Both the position numbers and the translations under genes were made by a program. The notes below the pieces were generated by a model. The model did no database searches. It was not told the origin of the DNA and saw nothing but the letters and a program-made list of their open reading frames with translations. Shown piece by piece: positions 43,149-52,304 of a DNA stretch of 64,000 nt; position 1 is the stretch's first letter; each line of letters starts with the position of its first letter. The stretch lies in assembly GCF_900182705.1 (NCBI RefSeq), contig NZ_FXTP01000003.1:238455-302454 (forward strand). The letters run 5' to 3'. This stretch comes from Gracilimonas mengyeensis. Lineage in GTDB: Bacteria; Bacteroidota; Rhodothermia; Balneolales; Balneolaceae.

Positions 43149-45251
43149 TTATTTATTCAACAGTTTTTTTAGCTCGTTGATGTCTTCCACTTCGCCAATA
43201 ATAGACAGCTCGTCACCTTCTTGCAGCACCGTAATACCATGAGGAATCTTAATCTTACCGTTGCGACGAATGATGGTGATCAGGCTTTGACCCGGCAGTG
43301 ATACTTCCTTAATCATCTTACCGATATACTGCTGGGTGCTGTCATCAGGAGTCAGGGTGATGCGGATAAAACGTTCATCCCTAAGCAGAATCTCCCGAAT
43401 TTCCTCCTCGTTAGCCGCTTTACACCAGCGTTCAAGGAAGGAGCCTGAACCGACCATTTCGGCGATATGGGCTAAAATGCGCAGGTGTTGGCCGGAATTA
43501 TCCCGCGAACTCACAAAGAAGATAATGGAGTGCAGCTTTTCATCTTCCTCTCCATCACTTTTCTCTATTTTATCTTGGCTATAGCCATCGCGAATCCGCA
43601 CCAGTACCAGCTCCGGAGAAATCTTTCCGTTAATTCGGGCATGATTCAGAGCTACCCCATCAGCAATGGGAATGGCCGTATTTTCATCATCCTGTGTAAA
43701 CAGTTCAATAAGTTTTTCTGTGTCATGTCCCAGTTTATCCGATAACCTTTCCGAGGCTTGCTCTATAATCGTTGAGTAGCTGACATTTGAATCATACTCC
43801 AGCACATCAGCCCGGGATACCAGCTCTTCGTATGGGTCTTCCTGGCGTAATCCTTTTTCGCGAAGGATGTTTCTCATCTCCCCTTCCAGTCCCTGGTCTT
43901 TATGTTCTCCAAGACGGGCATGCACGTGGTAAATAGCTCCCTGCCTTTCTACCTTATCTTCCGCATAATACTTGTACCATACAATAGCTGCTATAGACAC
44001 CACCAGAGTGAATATGATGGATAAAATTCCCATCTCAAAAATCAGGATGATGGACAAGATGATGCCCGTAATCTGAATCCATGGATACCAGGGCGATTTG
44101 AAGCCGGGGTCGTATTCTTCAATCCTGCTTTCGCGCATCACAATCACCGCAAGGTTTAGCAAACCAAATAACAGCAACTGAAATGCACTCGCCAATTTTG
44201 CCACTTCTGCCACATTAAAAGCCAAAAGAAAGAAAATCATCAGAGCAACAGTACCCAATACGGACCAGTGAGGCGTTCCCAATTTGCCAACGTTGGCGAA
44301 ACGGTTATTGATGAGCTTGTCTCGCGCCATGGCCATAGGATAACGGGAAGCCGACATAATTCCGGCATTTCCGGTAGAAGCAAAAGCGGCTACAGCTGCT
44401 ATCACAACCAGTATCAGTCCGCCCGGTTCGGGCAGCCAATTCAGAAACTCTTCGCCGGCCGTTGCTACAGGGGTCAGATCTTCCCTGAAAGCTGCAGGGT
44501 CAAGCAACGCAACCATAATATACACGCCTACCACATACACGGTAACAGCGGTTGCGATCGCCAAAAACATCCCCAGCGGAATATTTCGGTCCGGATCTTT
44601 TACCTCTTCGGCAATACTGGCCACCTTGGTCAGCCCGGCGTACGATACAAACACCATCCCCACGGTAGCGAAAAAGCCAAAAATACCCTCCGTAAAAAAC
44701 GGAGTAAACTGGGTTTGTGTAACATTCACGATATCCAAAGAAAACACTTTAAACACGCCCTGAATGATGTAAAAGAACATGATGGTAACCAGTGCAGCTA
44801 CCAACACTTTTTGGAGAAAAGTAGTCTCTTTAGCCCCCACTATATTCAAAACTCCAAATACAACGGTAAGGAATATGGCTACATATAATATATCCACTTC
44901 GTAGAAAATGGAAATATAGGCCCCCATTCCTATCAAAGCAAATGCACTTTTTAAGATGAGTGCCAACCAGGAGCCAAAGCCGCCAATAGTTCCAAACATG
45001 GGGCCCAGGCTGCGATCAATGATATAGTATGTACCACCTGAACGCGGCAGGGCTGTTGCCAGCTCGGCCACGCTAAACATGGTGGGTAACACGATAATAC
45101 CTGAAACCAGGTAGGCCAATACCACAGAGGGGCCAGTCTCAGCCGCTGCCAATCCTGGCAGCAGGAAGAAACCGGAACTAAACATAGCCCCGGTTGCAAT
45201 GGCATATACATCCGAAAGACCTAATTCTTTAGCTAATTTTTTATGCTTCAT
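43149..45251 (-). CDS. APC-family permease fused to EIIA-like and RCK_C domains
   Basis: The 700-residue protein has three parts. Residues 1-427 are an APC amino-acid/K+-type permease with about twelve membrane segments (TGAMFSSGFFLLPGLAAAETGP, ALPRSGGTYYIIDRSLGP). Residues about 475-632 resemble a PTS EIIA type-2 (PtsN-like) domain, with IPIADGVALNHARI placing His537 at the phospho-histidine position and IIFFVSSRDNSGQHLRILAHIAEM as a core strand-helix. Residues about 635-700 are an RCK_C (TrkA_C) domain (KEVSLPGQSLITIIRRNGKIKIPHGITVLQEGDELSIIGE). RCK_C domains of other K+ transporters bind c-di-AMP, and the APC protein KimA (YdaO) is a K+ importer under the same riboswitch class. K+ or osmolyte uptake is therefore the best inference. 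Confidence 0.92.
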   Translation of the reverse strand: MKHKKLAKELGLSDVYAIATGAMFSSGFFLLPGLAAAETGPSVVLAYLVSGIIVLPTMFSVAELATALPRSGGTYYIIDRSLGPMFGTIGGFGSWLALILKSAFALIGMGAYISIFYEVDILYVAIFLTVVFGVLNIVGAKETTFLQKVLVAALVTIMFFYIIQGVFKVFSLDIVNVTQTQFTPFFTEGIFGFFATVGMVFVSYAGLTKVASIAEEVKDPDRNIPLGMFLAIATAVTVYVVGVYIMVALLDPAAFREDLTPVATAGEEFLNWLPEPGGLILVVIAAVAAFASTGNAGIMSASRYPMAMARDKLINNRFANVGKLGTPHWSVLGTVALMIFFLLAFNVAEVAKLASAFQLLLFGLLNLAVIVMRESRIEEYDPGFKSPWYPWIQITGIILSIILIFEMGILSIIFTLVVSIAAIVWYKYYAEDKVERQGAIYHVHARLGEHKDQGLEGEMRNILREKGLRQEDPYEELVSRADVLEYDSNVSYSTIIEQASERLSDKLGHDTEKLIELFTQDDENTAIPIADGVALNHARINGKISPELVLVRIRDGYSQDKIEKSDGEEDEKLHSIIFFVSSRDNSGQHLRILAHIAEMVGSGSFLERWCKAANEEEIREILLRDERFIRITLTPDDSTQQYIGKMIKEVSLPGQSLITIIRRNGKIKIPHGITVLQEGDELSIIGEVEDINELKKLLNK

Positions 45252-45360
45252 GTAAGATAGTAGTACTTCTGAATTATTTGCACGTTATGAAAAACGCGGT
45301 TCGACCTTAGGCTTATTAATCTAACTGGCAACAGGCCTTTATGTTAAGCAATTATTTTCA

Positions 45361-45415
45361 AACCCATGGCATGAACTTAATCAATAATATCAAACATGCC
45401 CATAACAAATGGGTT
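45361..45415 (-). other. Long inverted repeat between the two transporter genes
   Basis: Arms AACCCAT (45361-45367) / ATGGGTT (45409-45415) and GGCATG (45368-45373) / CATGCC (45395-45400) can form a bulged hairpin in the 170-base gap before the permease gene. It may modulate expression of the distal gene; the evidence is the symmetry only. Confidence 0.3.
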
Positions 45416-45421
45416 ACATAA

Positions 45422-47590
45422 TCAGGTGTTGAATACAACTACCGGACATTTTGCCTGCTCCAGAATGTTTTCAACCCGGGGGCCCAAATACAGCCTGTGC
45501 GAACCTGGCCGGATATTGGTACCAAGGATCATAAGGTCGATATCGTTCTTTTCAACAAAATCAAGCACGATAGATTCAACTTCTTCACCGTGCTCTACAA
45601 TGCCTTCCGTGGTAATTTTGTACGCTTCGCCACGCTCTTTGAACTCCTTCACAATAGAAGCCCCAACATTGGACTTCTTTACAGAAGGTTTTGCAACGCG
45701 ATAAGGTCTGCCCGAATCTCGTCCTTGTTCAACTACATTAAGGCCTGTTACTTCGCAGCTTTCGCTGTTGCGTGCCAAAGCAAATCCAAGCTCGGCAGCG
45801 TTCCTTGATGCTTGCGTACCGGTAGTAGGCACTAATATACGCCGTGGTTTCCAACTTTCCGTAATGCCTTCGCTTTGCACCACCATCACCGGGCAGGGTG
45901 CAACCCTTACCACATAGTCGATGAATGAACTAAACAAATGACTTCGTTCCGGGGATGGCTCGGTGGCCCCCAATATCAACAAGTCATAATCCTTTTGTGC
46001 TTCATTGATGATAGCCTTGTCTGGCTTTTCACCGGTCACCAGTTTGGTAGTTACATCCAGACCTTTAAAGATTGCTCCCAACTCGTCCAAATACTGCTCG
46101 GATTCTTTCTTTTGATCCTTTTCAACAACCGTCATCAACGTAACAGACAGATCTGTATCCTTGCCCATCAGTGCCAATAACTGCGACTCCACGGATTGAA
46201 TGGATAATTTATCGGGATGAGCTCCCCGCTTACGCACCGGCAACAACACCCGGTGGATTCCAGCAACCATGCTCTCCGCTTCCATTTCTTCTTTCTTGAG
46301 ACGCTCCTCTTCTTCTTTGCCGATCTTCACATTGCTCAACACCCACTTCATTGCGGATGGAGCCATAAGCGAGGTGGCCATTGCCATTACCACAATAATG
46401 GAAAACATATCCTGCGAAAGAATCCCAAGGCGTAAACCAATAGTGGCAATGATGATTTCCATAGCCCCGCGGGCATTCAAACCGGCTCCAAAACTCAAAG
46501 CTGTCCAATGATCTTTTTTGCCGATAAACCTTGCCCCAATGTATGTACCCACTACTTTACCGCCTGTGGCTACCAGTATCACCAAGCCCGTAATCAGCAG
46601 CAAGTGCGGTTCAAATAGATTGATAACATTCACTTTCAATCCAGCAACCGCAAAAAAGATGGGCGCAAATATTCCCAGGGCAATGCTTTCCAACTTGTGA
46701 TGCACCTCATCTGGAAGGCGAGGCATCATCCCAAAAATAATCCCCATTACAAAGGCACCCAGTACAGCTTCCAGGTTCAGGGCCTGTGTAATTGCTCCCC
46801 ACAAAAAGGTGAGTACTACCACAAGCGTAAGTAAGCGATCGGTACTTTGTACTTCATCCTGCACATAGGTGAGCAGTTTTTTAACCATCCATCTACCAAT
46901 AGTAAAACTCACTACCATAAAGGCCAGCACACTGCCTACAATTTGCAAAACAGTACCTGCAGTTACCGCTTCCCCACTGGCAAGACCTGCTACTATGGAT
47001 AGCAAAATCCAACCCGTGGTATCGTCGCTCATCCCCGCCGCAATGATGGTTTGTCCTATATCGCGCCTCATCAGGTTGAGATCCATCAGCACTTTGGCTA
47101 TTACAGGGATTGCAGATATAGACAATGCCGTAGCCACGAACAGCGAAAAGACCAGGCGCTGACTGGAATCTGCCAGCAGGTAATCGGGAAGGAATTGTCC
47201 CAATACAAAGCCAGTGGCAAATGTGATGATTATCCCTCCCCATGAAACCCCCATAGCCGTACGGGCATGCCGTTTTATAAGCCGGATGTCAGTTTCCAGA
47301 CCAGTTATCAACAATAAAAACATAGCGCCAATCAGGCTTACTACCTCCAAAAGGTAGCCCTGAGTTTGGTTTTGGGGAACTACCCACTCACCAAGTTCCG
47401 GGAAAAAACCAGCCAGCAATGAAGGACCGAGAAGTATACCGGCCATGATTTCCCCAACCACGGAGGGCTGGTTCAGCCGCTGGGCTATTTCGCCTAATGC
47501 GCGGGCTACCAATAATAACACCCCAATCTGAACGACCAGGACTAACACGTCATGATGCGGAGCTGCTGAGAATACATCCATAATATTCAC
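45422..47590 (-). CDS. CPA2 cation:proton antiporter with two UspA domains
   Basis: The 722-residue protein has a Na+/K+:H+ exchanger domain (about 10-425, 12 or more membrane segments) with LNQPSVVGEIMAGILLGPS, FLLLITGLETDIRLI, ATALSISAIPVIAKVLMDL and GMSDDTTGWILLS, the Asp-Asp region of CPA2 proteins. Two C-terminal universal-stress domains follow (about 435-575 and 580-722); the second holds LVPTTGTQASRNAAELGFALAR and MILGTNIRPGSHRLYLGPRVENILEQAKCPVVVF, with an ATP-binding-like G2xG9G(S/T)-type loop. It exchanges K+ or Na+ for protons at the inner membrane; the Usp domains probably sense nucleotides. It lies in the riboswitch-led unit. Confidence 0.93.
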   Translation of the reverse strand: MNIMDVFSAAPHHDVLVLVVQIGVLLLVARALGEIAQRLNQPSVVGEIMAGILLGPSLLAGFFPELGEWVVPQNQTQGYLLEVVSLIGAMFLLLITGLETDIRLIKRHARTAMGVSWGGIIITFATGFVLGQFLPDYLLADSSQRLVFSLFVATALSISAIPVIAKVLMDLNLMRRDIGQTIIAAGMSDDTTGWILLSIVAGLASGEAVTAGTVLQIVGSVLAFMVVSFTIGRWMVKKLLTYVQDEVQSTDRLLTLVVVLTFLWGAITQALNLEAVLGAFVMGIIFGMMPRLPDEVHHKLESIALGIFAPIFFAVAGLKVNVINLFEPHLLLITGLVILVATGGKVVGTYIGARFIGKKDHWTALSFGAGLNARGAMEIIIATIGLRLGILSQDMFSIIVVMAMATSLMAPSAMKWVLSNVKIGKEEEERLKKEEMEAESMVAGIHRVLLPVRKRGAHPDKLSIQSVESQLLALMGKDTDLSVTLMTVVEKDQKKESEQYLDELGAIFKGLDVTTKLVTGEKPDKAIINEAQKDYDLLILGATEPSPERSHLFSSFIDYVVRVAPCPVMVVQSEGITESWKPRRILVPTTGTQASRNAAELGFALARNSESCEVTGLNVVEQGRDSGRPYRVAKPSVKKSNVGASIVKEFKERGEAYKITTEGIVEHGEEVESIVLDFVEKNDIDLMILGTNIRPGSHRLYLGPRVENILEQAKCPVVVFNT

Positions 47591-47697
47591 CTATAGTTTT
47601 TGATTTACCGAGGACCTGCAGGAATTTCTTTCAGGATGTAGTTTTAGCCCTGTTCCTTGGTACCCTCTGTTAATTTGTTTTTTTACTGTTGGGGTTG

Positions 47698-48360
47698 CTA
47701 TCGTTTACCGTGCCGGTATTCATCAAATACCGAACGTAGTATTTCGGTTGCGGTGGGCGGGTTAAACACGATGGCATCTGCCCCCATTTCTATTGTTTCC
47801 AGGATGGTGGAGTCGTAGGGACCGCCACTGGCCATCACTGGTACATTTGGCACAAGTTCTTTTACTTTGGCTACCGATTCAGCAGTATACTCGCCGGTGG
47901 CAATGTTAAAAACATCCACTCCAGCATCAGCCAATTCTTCTACTTCTTCTCCATCATACATCACCGTGTAAATAAGCTTTCCGGTGATTTCTTTTCTGAT
48001 TCGGGCAATTATATCCGGTGAAGTAGGTTTGGAAATAACCACTCCGGAAGCCCCTATTTCAAAAGCTGTTTTGGCAGACTGTATAGTTTGTTCTTCTCTT
48101 AAAAACCCTCCACCAGCGTCACAAAACACAGGTTTATTGCTAAAATCAATAATGACTTTATCCAGCTTGCTTGATTTCTCAAACGGATTCATAATCATCA
48201 CAGCATCGGCATGCAGGCTTTGAATGTAGCTGAGGTCGGTACTTAGCAATACTGATTTGATCAGGTGATCTCCAAAGCGGATGCCTGGTGAATGAGTGAT
48301 ACTCTCTGGAATCTCAAATTTTTTAGCAGATAGGGTGTAATCCTGCGTTTGAATACTCAT
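47698..48360 (-). CDS. TIM-barrel protein, unknown function, first gene after the riboswitch
   Basis: The 220-residue protein has a repeating beta-alpha pattern of a single (beta/alpha)8 barrel: ADAVMIMNPF, PVFCDAGGG, ASGVVISKPTSPDI, LIYTVMYDGEEVEEL, VDVFNIATGEYT, VPVMASGGPYDST and GADAIVFNPPTATEI. The last two look like the phosphate-binding loops of the ribulose-phosphate-binding barrel group. I cannot name its substrate. It directly follows the c-di-AMP riboswitch, about 70 bases downstream, and is 107 bases before the antiporter gene, so it is probably part of the ion/osmolyte response. Confidence 0.8.
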   Translation of the reverse strand: MSIQTQDYTLSAKKFEIPESITHSPGIRFGDHLIKSVLLSTDLSYIQSLHADAVMIMNPFEKSSKLDKVIIDFSNKPVFCDAGGGFLREEQTIQSAKTAFEIGASGVVISKPTSPDIIARIRKEITGKLIYTVMYDGEEVEELADAGVDVFNIATGEYTAESVAKVKELVPNVPVMASGGPYDSTILETIEMGADAIVFNPPTATEILRSVFDEYRHGKR

Positions 48361-48905
48361 GTGCGTTCACTTATCGGTGTAAAATTCAATGGTTGATATA
48401 GCGATACGAAGACCGATAACGCACGGATGTGACGCTCAATCTTCTATCAATGCCTACGAAGTTAGCTGACGGGCTAGAGCTGATAGATGCTCTTTCCAAA
48501 AAGGAATTCGCCCCACTTATGGGTCCTCCGTTTTATTCGTGATGAATAAACTAAGCTGATTTTGCTGTGTGTATCTGAAACAATGATAATGGCTTTTTGT
48601 TGTTGGCGCAAACAGAATTTACAGTGACCTGAATTTTTTTTGCTACTAAAAACTCTAAGTATTTCTTGCTAAAGAATTAGCAACATTATTATTCTGTTTA
48701 AGCAGCACATCAAATTGAATATCAATAAACTTATTGCTTGGTATAAAAAGTTCCCATCTAATAAATCAGCGAACTAAGGCCCTGTTTGCCGGTTTCTTTC
48801 TGTATTTAAAAAAATCATTAACCCATGGGAACTATCAGGAAAACTGTGTAGTTTTGTGACCTGTATTCAAAAAATGACTTTAAGTCAAAAAATTATAGTT
48901 CACAT
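48361..48905. promoter_or_regulatory. Divergent regulatory region with c-di-AMP riboswitch
   Basis: 545 bases separate the TIM-barrel gene and the tetR gene. The left part contains the riboswitch (48431-48567, minus strand). The right part is AT-rich; a possible -7 element TAGTTTTG at 48848-48855 (matching TAnnTTTG) lies before tetR, but I see no good -33 partner. Confidence 0.5.
48431..48567 (-). promoter_or_regulatory. c-di-AMP riboswitch (ydaO-yuaA family)
   Basis: Read on the minus strand the segment has, in order: GCTTAG in the left P1 strand, a hairpin TTTATTC/GAATAAA, GGAGGACCCA, a hairpin CCCA-TAAG-TGGG running into GGGGCGAAT, a hairpin TTCC/GGAA, AAGAGC, a hairpin GAGC/GCTC, then AGCCCGTCAGCTAACTTCGT and AGGC as the right P1 strand. 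The blocks GGGGACCC-like, GGGGCGAAT and CCCGTCAGCTAAC are the invariant elements of the ydaO-yuaA riboswitch, which binds c-di-AMP and usually switches off K+ or osmolyte transporters and cell-wall genes. It lies about 70 bases before the TIM-barrel start and leads the antiporter/permease unit. No clear terminator hairpin follows, so the mode (transcription or translation) is open. Confidence 0.9.
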
Positions 48906-49607
48906 ATGGGAACAGCCGAACGCAAAGAGCGTGAACGAGAACAAAAGAAGGAGCTCATACTTGATGCTGCCGAGACTTTGATTCTTCAAAAGGGACTGGA
49001 TCAGCTCAATATGGATGAGGTGGCAGAACAGGCCGAAGTTAGTAAAGGTTCGCTCTATCTTTATTTCAATAACAAAACCGATTTAGTTTTAGGGATTTGC
49101 AATAAAGCTAGCAAAATGCTTTCTGAGCAAATATCTTCCGTACTTACGCAAGATATTACCGGACTGGAGATGGTTTATAAAATGGGAGAAAACTATCTCA
49201 ACTTTGTTCGCTCTCATCCCGAATATTTCCGCTCCATGCGCTTTTTTGATAATCTTATTGATGCCGAACAATTAGGTGAAAGCGAGTATCCGTCAATGTG
49301 CCAAAACAATATGGACACGGCCTTTACCAGCATGGTACGGGCAATCCAAATAGGCATGCAGGATGGAAGTATCAACAACAGCTACAATGCCAAAGAATTG
49401 GCCGTCATGCTGTGGAGCACTTCTCATGGTATGGTAAACCTCGCATTTCTGCATCAGAACTCTCCCCATTTTGAGCTGCTTGAAAAGAATAGCATTGATG
49501 TAAACTCTCTCTTTCAAGAGTATTTAAGACTCATTGGTTGTGGTATAGCCACCAATGCAGAGTCAATTGATGACTTCAAGTCAAAAATTGAAACAGATTC
49601 AAGATAA
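48906..49607 (+). CDS. TetR/AcrR-family transcriptional regulator
   Basis: The 233-residue protein has an N-terminal TetR helix-turn-helix (residues about 12-60: ILDAAETLILQKGLDQLNMDEVAEQAEVSKGSLYLYFNNKTDL) and a helical ligand-binding domain. It is the first gene of a TolC / adaptor / RND cluster (51 bases to the next gene), so it probably represses the efflux operon until a substrate binds. The ligand is unknown. Confidence 0.94.
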   Translation: MGTAERKEREREQKKELILDAAETLILQKGLDQLNMDEVAEQAEVSKGSLYLYFNNKTDLVLGICNKASKMLSEQISSVLTQDITGLEMVYKMGENYLNFVRSHPEYFRSMRFFDNLIDAEQLGESEYPSMCQNNMDTAFTSMVRAIQIGMQDGSINNSYNAKELAVMLWSTSHGMVNLAFLHQNSPHFELLEKNSIDVNSLFQEYLRLIGCGIATNAESIDDFKSKIETDSR

Positions 49608-49658
49608 CACCGTATCAGTCGCCCGAAAATTTCGAACTACTTTCAGAAACACTCACTC

Positions 49659-51143
49659 ATGAATCGAATAACCTTTAAGCGAACATCCCTCCTGTTTGGC
49701 TTGCTACTCTCAATGGCCCCCATGCTGGCGCAGGCTCAAGTGCAACAAGATTCCCTTCTGCAAAAAGGCACCCTCAACCTTGAGGATGCCATAAAAGTTG
49801 CCGTAGCCAATAATCCGGAAGTAAACCGTGCGCTGCTCTCAGTACAAGACGCCGACCAAATGGTACGCATTGCTTACAGCGAGGTATTTCCAAACATCAG
49901 CTCATCCATGAGCTACACCCGCAATATTGAAACACCGGTAAATTATTTACCTGCCCAAATTTTTGATCCCGATGCCCCGGAAGGTGAGCTCATTGGAGTT
50001 TCCTTCGGAACGGATAATAATTGGCAGGGCGGTTTTTCGGTCACTCAAAATATTTTCCAGGGAGAGGTTTTTGTGGGACTCAGCACCTCCACGATCTTCA
50101 AAACCGTTCAACAGGAAAACCTGCGGGCTACTACCCAACAAATTATCACCCAAACAAGACAAGCTTATTACCAGGTTTTGGTAGCGAAAGAACAGCTGCG
50201 GCTTCAGGAAGCTCAAATAAGACGTCTGGAAGCCAATCTTCGTGAAAATAAATCCCGCAACCGGGCCGGACTTGTGGATGATTACGCCGTCCTTCAAATT
50301 GAAGTACAGCTCAGTAATCAACGCCCCTCACTGGTGGAAGCGCGGTATGCTGTGAAAGAAGCTTACCGAAGCCTGAAACAGGTTTTAGGTATTCCTTTGG
50401 AATTTGATTTTGAGGTGAAAGGTGACCTTAACGCTTTTGATATTGTTGCGAAGGAGGCTGAAGAATCCGAAAACAGCCATCTCAAACGGGTCGACCAAAT
50501 GAACCCTTTCACCTATGAAAAAACCAATGAGCAATGGGCTTCTATGTTAGACGATCGCGGCGACATTCGCATGCTGAATGCCAACCTGGATTTAAGAGAT
50601 AAAGAGATTCTGGCCATCAAAAGCCGCTTTCTGCCAACTTTAAGCGCCACCTATAATTTACAATGGAGTGCCGCCCAGCCCGGTTCCCCTACCTTTTTCC
50701 AAAACCCTGAGCCCAATACCGATCCAAACCGTTTTCAAACTCTGGCTATTAATTTTAGTCTGCCAATTTTTGAGGGCTTTAAACGGTTTGCGGATGTACA
50801 GCAGGCTCAGATCCAGCGCAAAGATGTAGAAGAGCAAAAAAGGGCTGCACGGCTGAATGCCCAGAATGAAATTGCTTCTGCTGCCGAAGCCCTGAACAAA
50901 GCCTTTGAAACCGCAGAAGCCCGAAGACAAGCCCTGGAACAAGCACAAGAAGGCTATGAACGTGCTTTAAAACGACTTGAAAATGGGATCGGATCTCAAA
51001 TTGAGGTGACCGAGGCCGAAGTACAAGTCCGCCAGGCCGAAGTAAATTACGCACTCATGGTGTTTGAATACCTGAACGCCAAGGCACAATATGACCTTGC
51101 CACCGGGCAGGTTCCTTTTGTGGACACCGCCACTTACAACTGA
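49659..51143 (+). CDS. TolC-family outer-membrane efflux protein
   Basis: The 494-residue protein has a signal peptide (ending MLAQAQ) and two outer-membrane efflux domains (LEDAIKVAVANNPEVNRALLSV at about 42 and the second repeat at about 300-490). Long coiled-coil helices include ITQTRQAYYQVLVAKEQLRLQEAQIRRLEANL and AQNEIASAAEALNKAFETAEARRQALEQAQEGYERALKRLENG. It forms the trimeric exit duct for the RND pump encoded downstream. The adaptor gene begins 33 bases later. Confidence 0.95.
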   Translation: MNRITFKRTSLLFGLLLSMAPMLAQAQVQQDSLLQKGTLNLEDAIKVAVANNPEVNRALLSVQDADQMVRIAYSEVFPNISSSMSYTRNIETPVNYLPAQIFDPDAPEGELIGVSFGTDNNWQGGFSVTQNIFQGEVFVGLSTSTIFKTVQQENLRATTQQIITQTRQAYYQVLVAKEQLRLQEAQIRRLEANLRENKSRNRAGLVDDYAVLQIEVQLSNQRPSLVEARYAVKEAYRSLKQVLGIPLEFDFEVKGDLNAFDIVAKEAEESENSHLKRVDQMNPFTYEKTNEQWASMLDDRGDIRMLNANLDLRDKEILAIKSRFLPTLSATYNLQWSAAQPGSPTFFQNPEPNTDPNRFQTLAINFSLPIFEGFKRFADVQQAQIQRKDVEEQKRAARLNAQNEIASAAEALNKAFETAEARRQALEQAQEGYERALKRLENGIGSQIEVTEAEVQVRQAEVNYALMVFEYLNAKAQYDLATGQVPFVDTATYN

Positions 51144-51176
51144 TACTGATTTTAACCTCCAAAACTTACCATCGAA

Positions 51177-52265
51177 ATGAATACCCTTAAATTTTTTCTT
51201 CTTCCGGCATTGATGATTGCTGCAGTGGCTTGCTCGCCCGAGGCTCCTGAAGAAACCAACGGAGATGAGCCTGTCGGCAAAACCGTTAATGTAGAAACAA
51301 AACAACTTGAACCCCGAACCTTCCAGAGCAAACTGAGGGTGGTAGGGAATGTTGAAACTAAAAACGACATCATGATCTCTGCTGAAGTAACCGGCCGCGT
51401 TGTGGAGCAGTTGGTTGAAGAAGGGGCCGTCGTGGAAGAAGGTGATGTGCTTTTACGAATTGATGATGCCAAACTTCAACAGGAAAAAGCACGGCTCGAA
51501 GCACTCACCCAGCAGGCCCGCGAAAACTACGAGCGACTAAAAACTATTTTTGAAGAAGATAGCATCGGCTCTGAAATCGAATACCTGAACGCCAAGTATA
51601 ACTACCAGCAAACAAAATCCTCGCTTGAATCTATTAAAGTAGATCTTGAGAACACCCGCATCAAAGCCCCCTTTGACGGAACGGTAGAGCGCTTCATGCT
51701 TGAAGTAGGAGAAATGGCCAGCCCGGGCATGCAAGTGCTGCGGCTGATTGGTACGGACACCTATATTGTTTCCGCCGGTGTACCCGCGCGCTATGCGGAG
51801 GAAGTAACCGAAGGTGACGATGTCGATATCTGGTTTGATACCCAAGCCGATGACTCCCTGAAAGGAACCATTACTTTTGCCGGGAAAAGCATCGACCCCC
51901 AAAACCGAACCTTCCGCATTGAAGTGCTTTTACCACCCAATTCACGCAATTATAAGGTAGACATGATTGCCAATATGAGCCTGAATACCTTAAGTGAAGA
52001 CAATGTGCTGATCGTAAGTGAGGAATTCATTTACAAGCAAGACAACGAATTTGTGACGTATGTAAAAGCAGAAAACGACGAGGGGCAACCAGTTGCTGAA
52101 CGACGAACCGTTACTTTGGGGCCTTCTTTTCGCTCGGATGTAATTATACGTGACGGCCTGCAAGCCGGCGAGGAATTAATAACCATCGGGTCTGCCTTTT
52201 TGAATGACGGCATGCGGCTCAACATTGTGGAAAGTCGCGACAAAAGCCTAGCCTCAAACAAATAG
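51177..52265 (+). CDS. RND efflux periplasmic adaptor (membrane fusion protein)
   Basis: The 362-residue lipoprotein (lipobox AVAC, Cys20) has the standard order of a lipoyl-like beta barrel (VGNVETKNDIMISAEVTGRVVEQLVEEGAVVEEGDVLLRID), an alpha-hairpin (LEALTQQARENYERLKTIFEEDSIGSEIEYLNAKYN), the returning lipoyl half (TRIKAPFDGTVERFMLEVGEMASPGMQVLRL), a beta-barrel and a membrane-proximal domain. It joins the RND pump to TolC. The short hairpin is typical of HlyD/AcrA-type adaptors. Confidence 0.95.
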   Translation: MNTLKFFLLPALMIAAVACSPEAPEETNGDEPVGKTVNVETKQLEPRTFQSKLRVVGNVETKNDIMISAEVTGRVVEQLVEEGAVVEEGDVLLRIDDAKLQQEKARLEALTQQARENYERLKTIFEEDSIGSEIEYLNAKYNYQQTKSSLESIKVDLENTRIKAPFDGTVERFMLEVGEMASPGMQVLRLIGTDTYIVSAGVPARYAEEVTEGDDVDIWFDTQADDSLKGTITFAGKSIDPQNRTFRIEVLLPPNSRNYKVDMIANMSLNTLSEDNVLIVSEEFIYKQDNEFVTYVKAENDEGQPVAERRTVTLGPSFRSDVIIRDGLQAGEELITIGSAFLNDGMRLNIVESRDKSLASNK

Positions 52266-52304
52266 CATTACTGATTTTATAGAATATACGGGAGATATAG
52301 TACC

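Noticed and set aside
45290..45325. GGTTCGACC-like string as a tRNA T-arm
   Set aside because: No acceptor stem, anticodon arm or CCA context could be assembled around it; no tRNA was found in the window.
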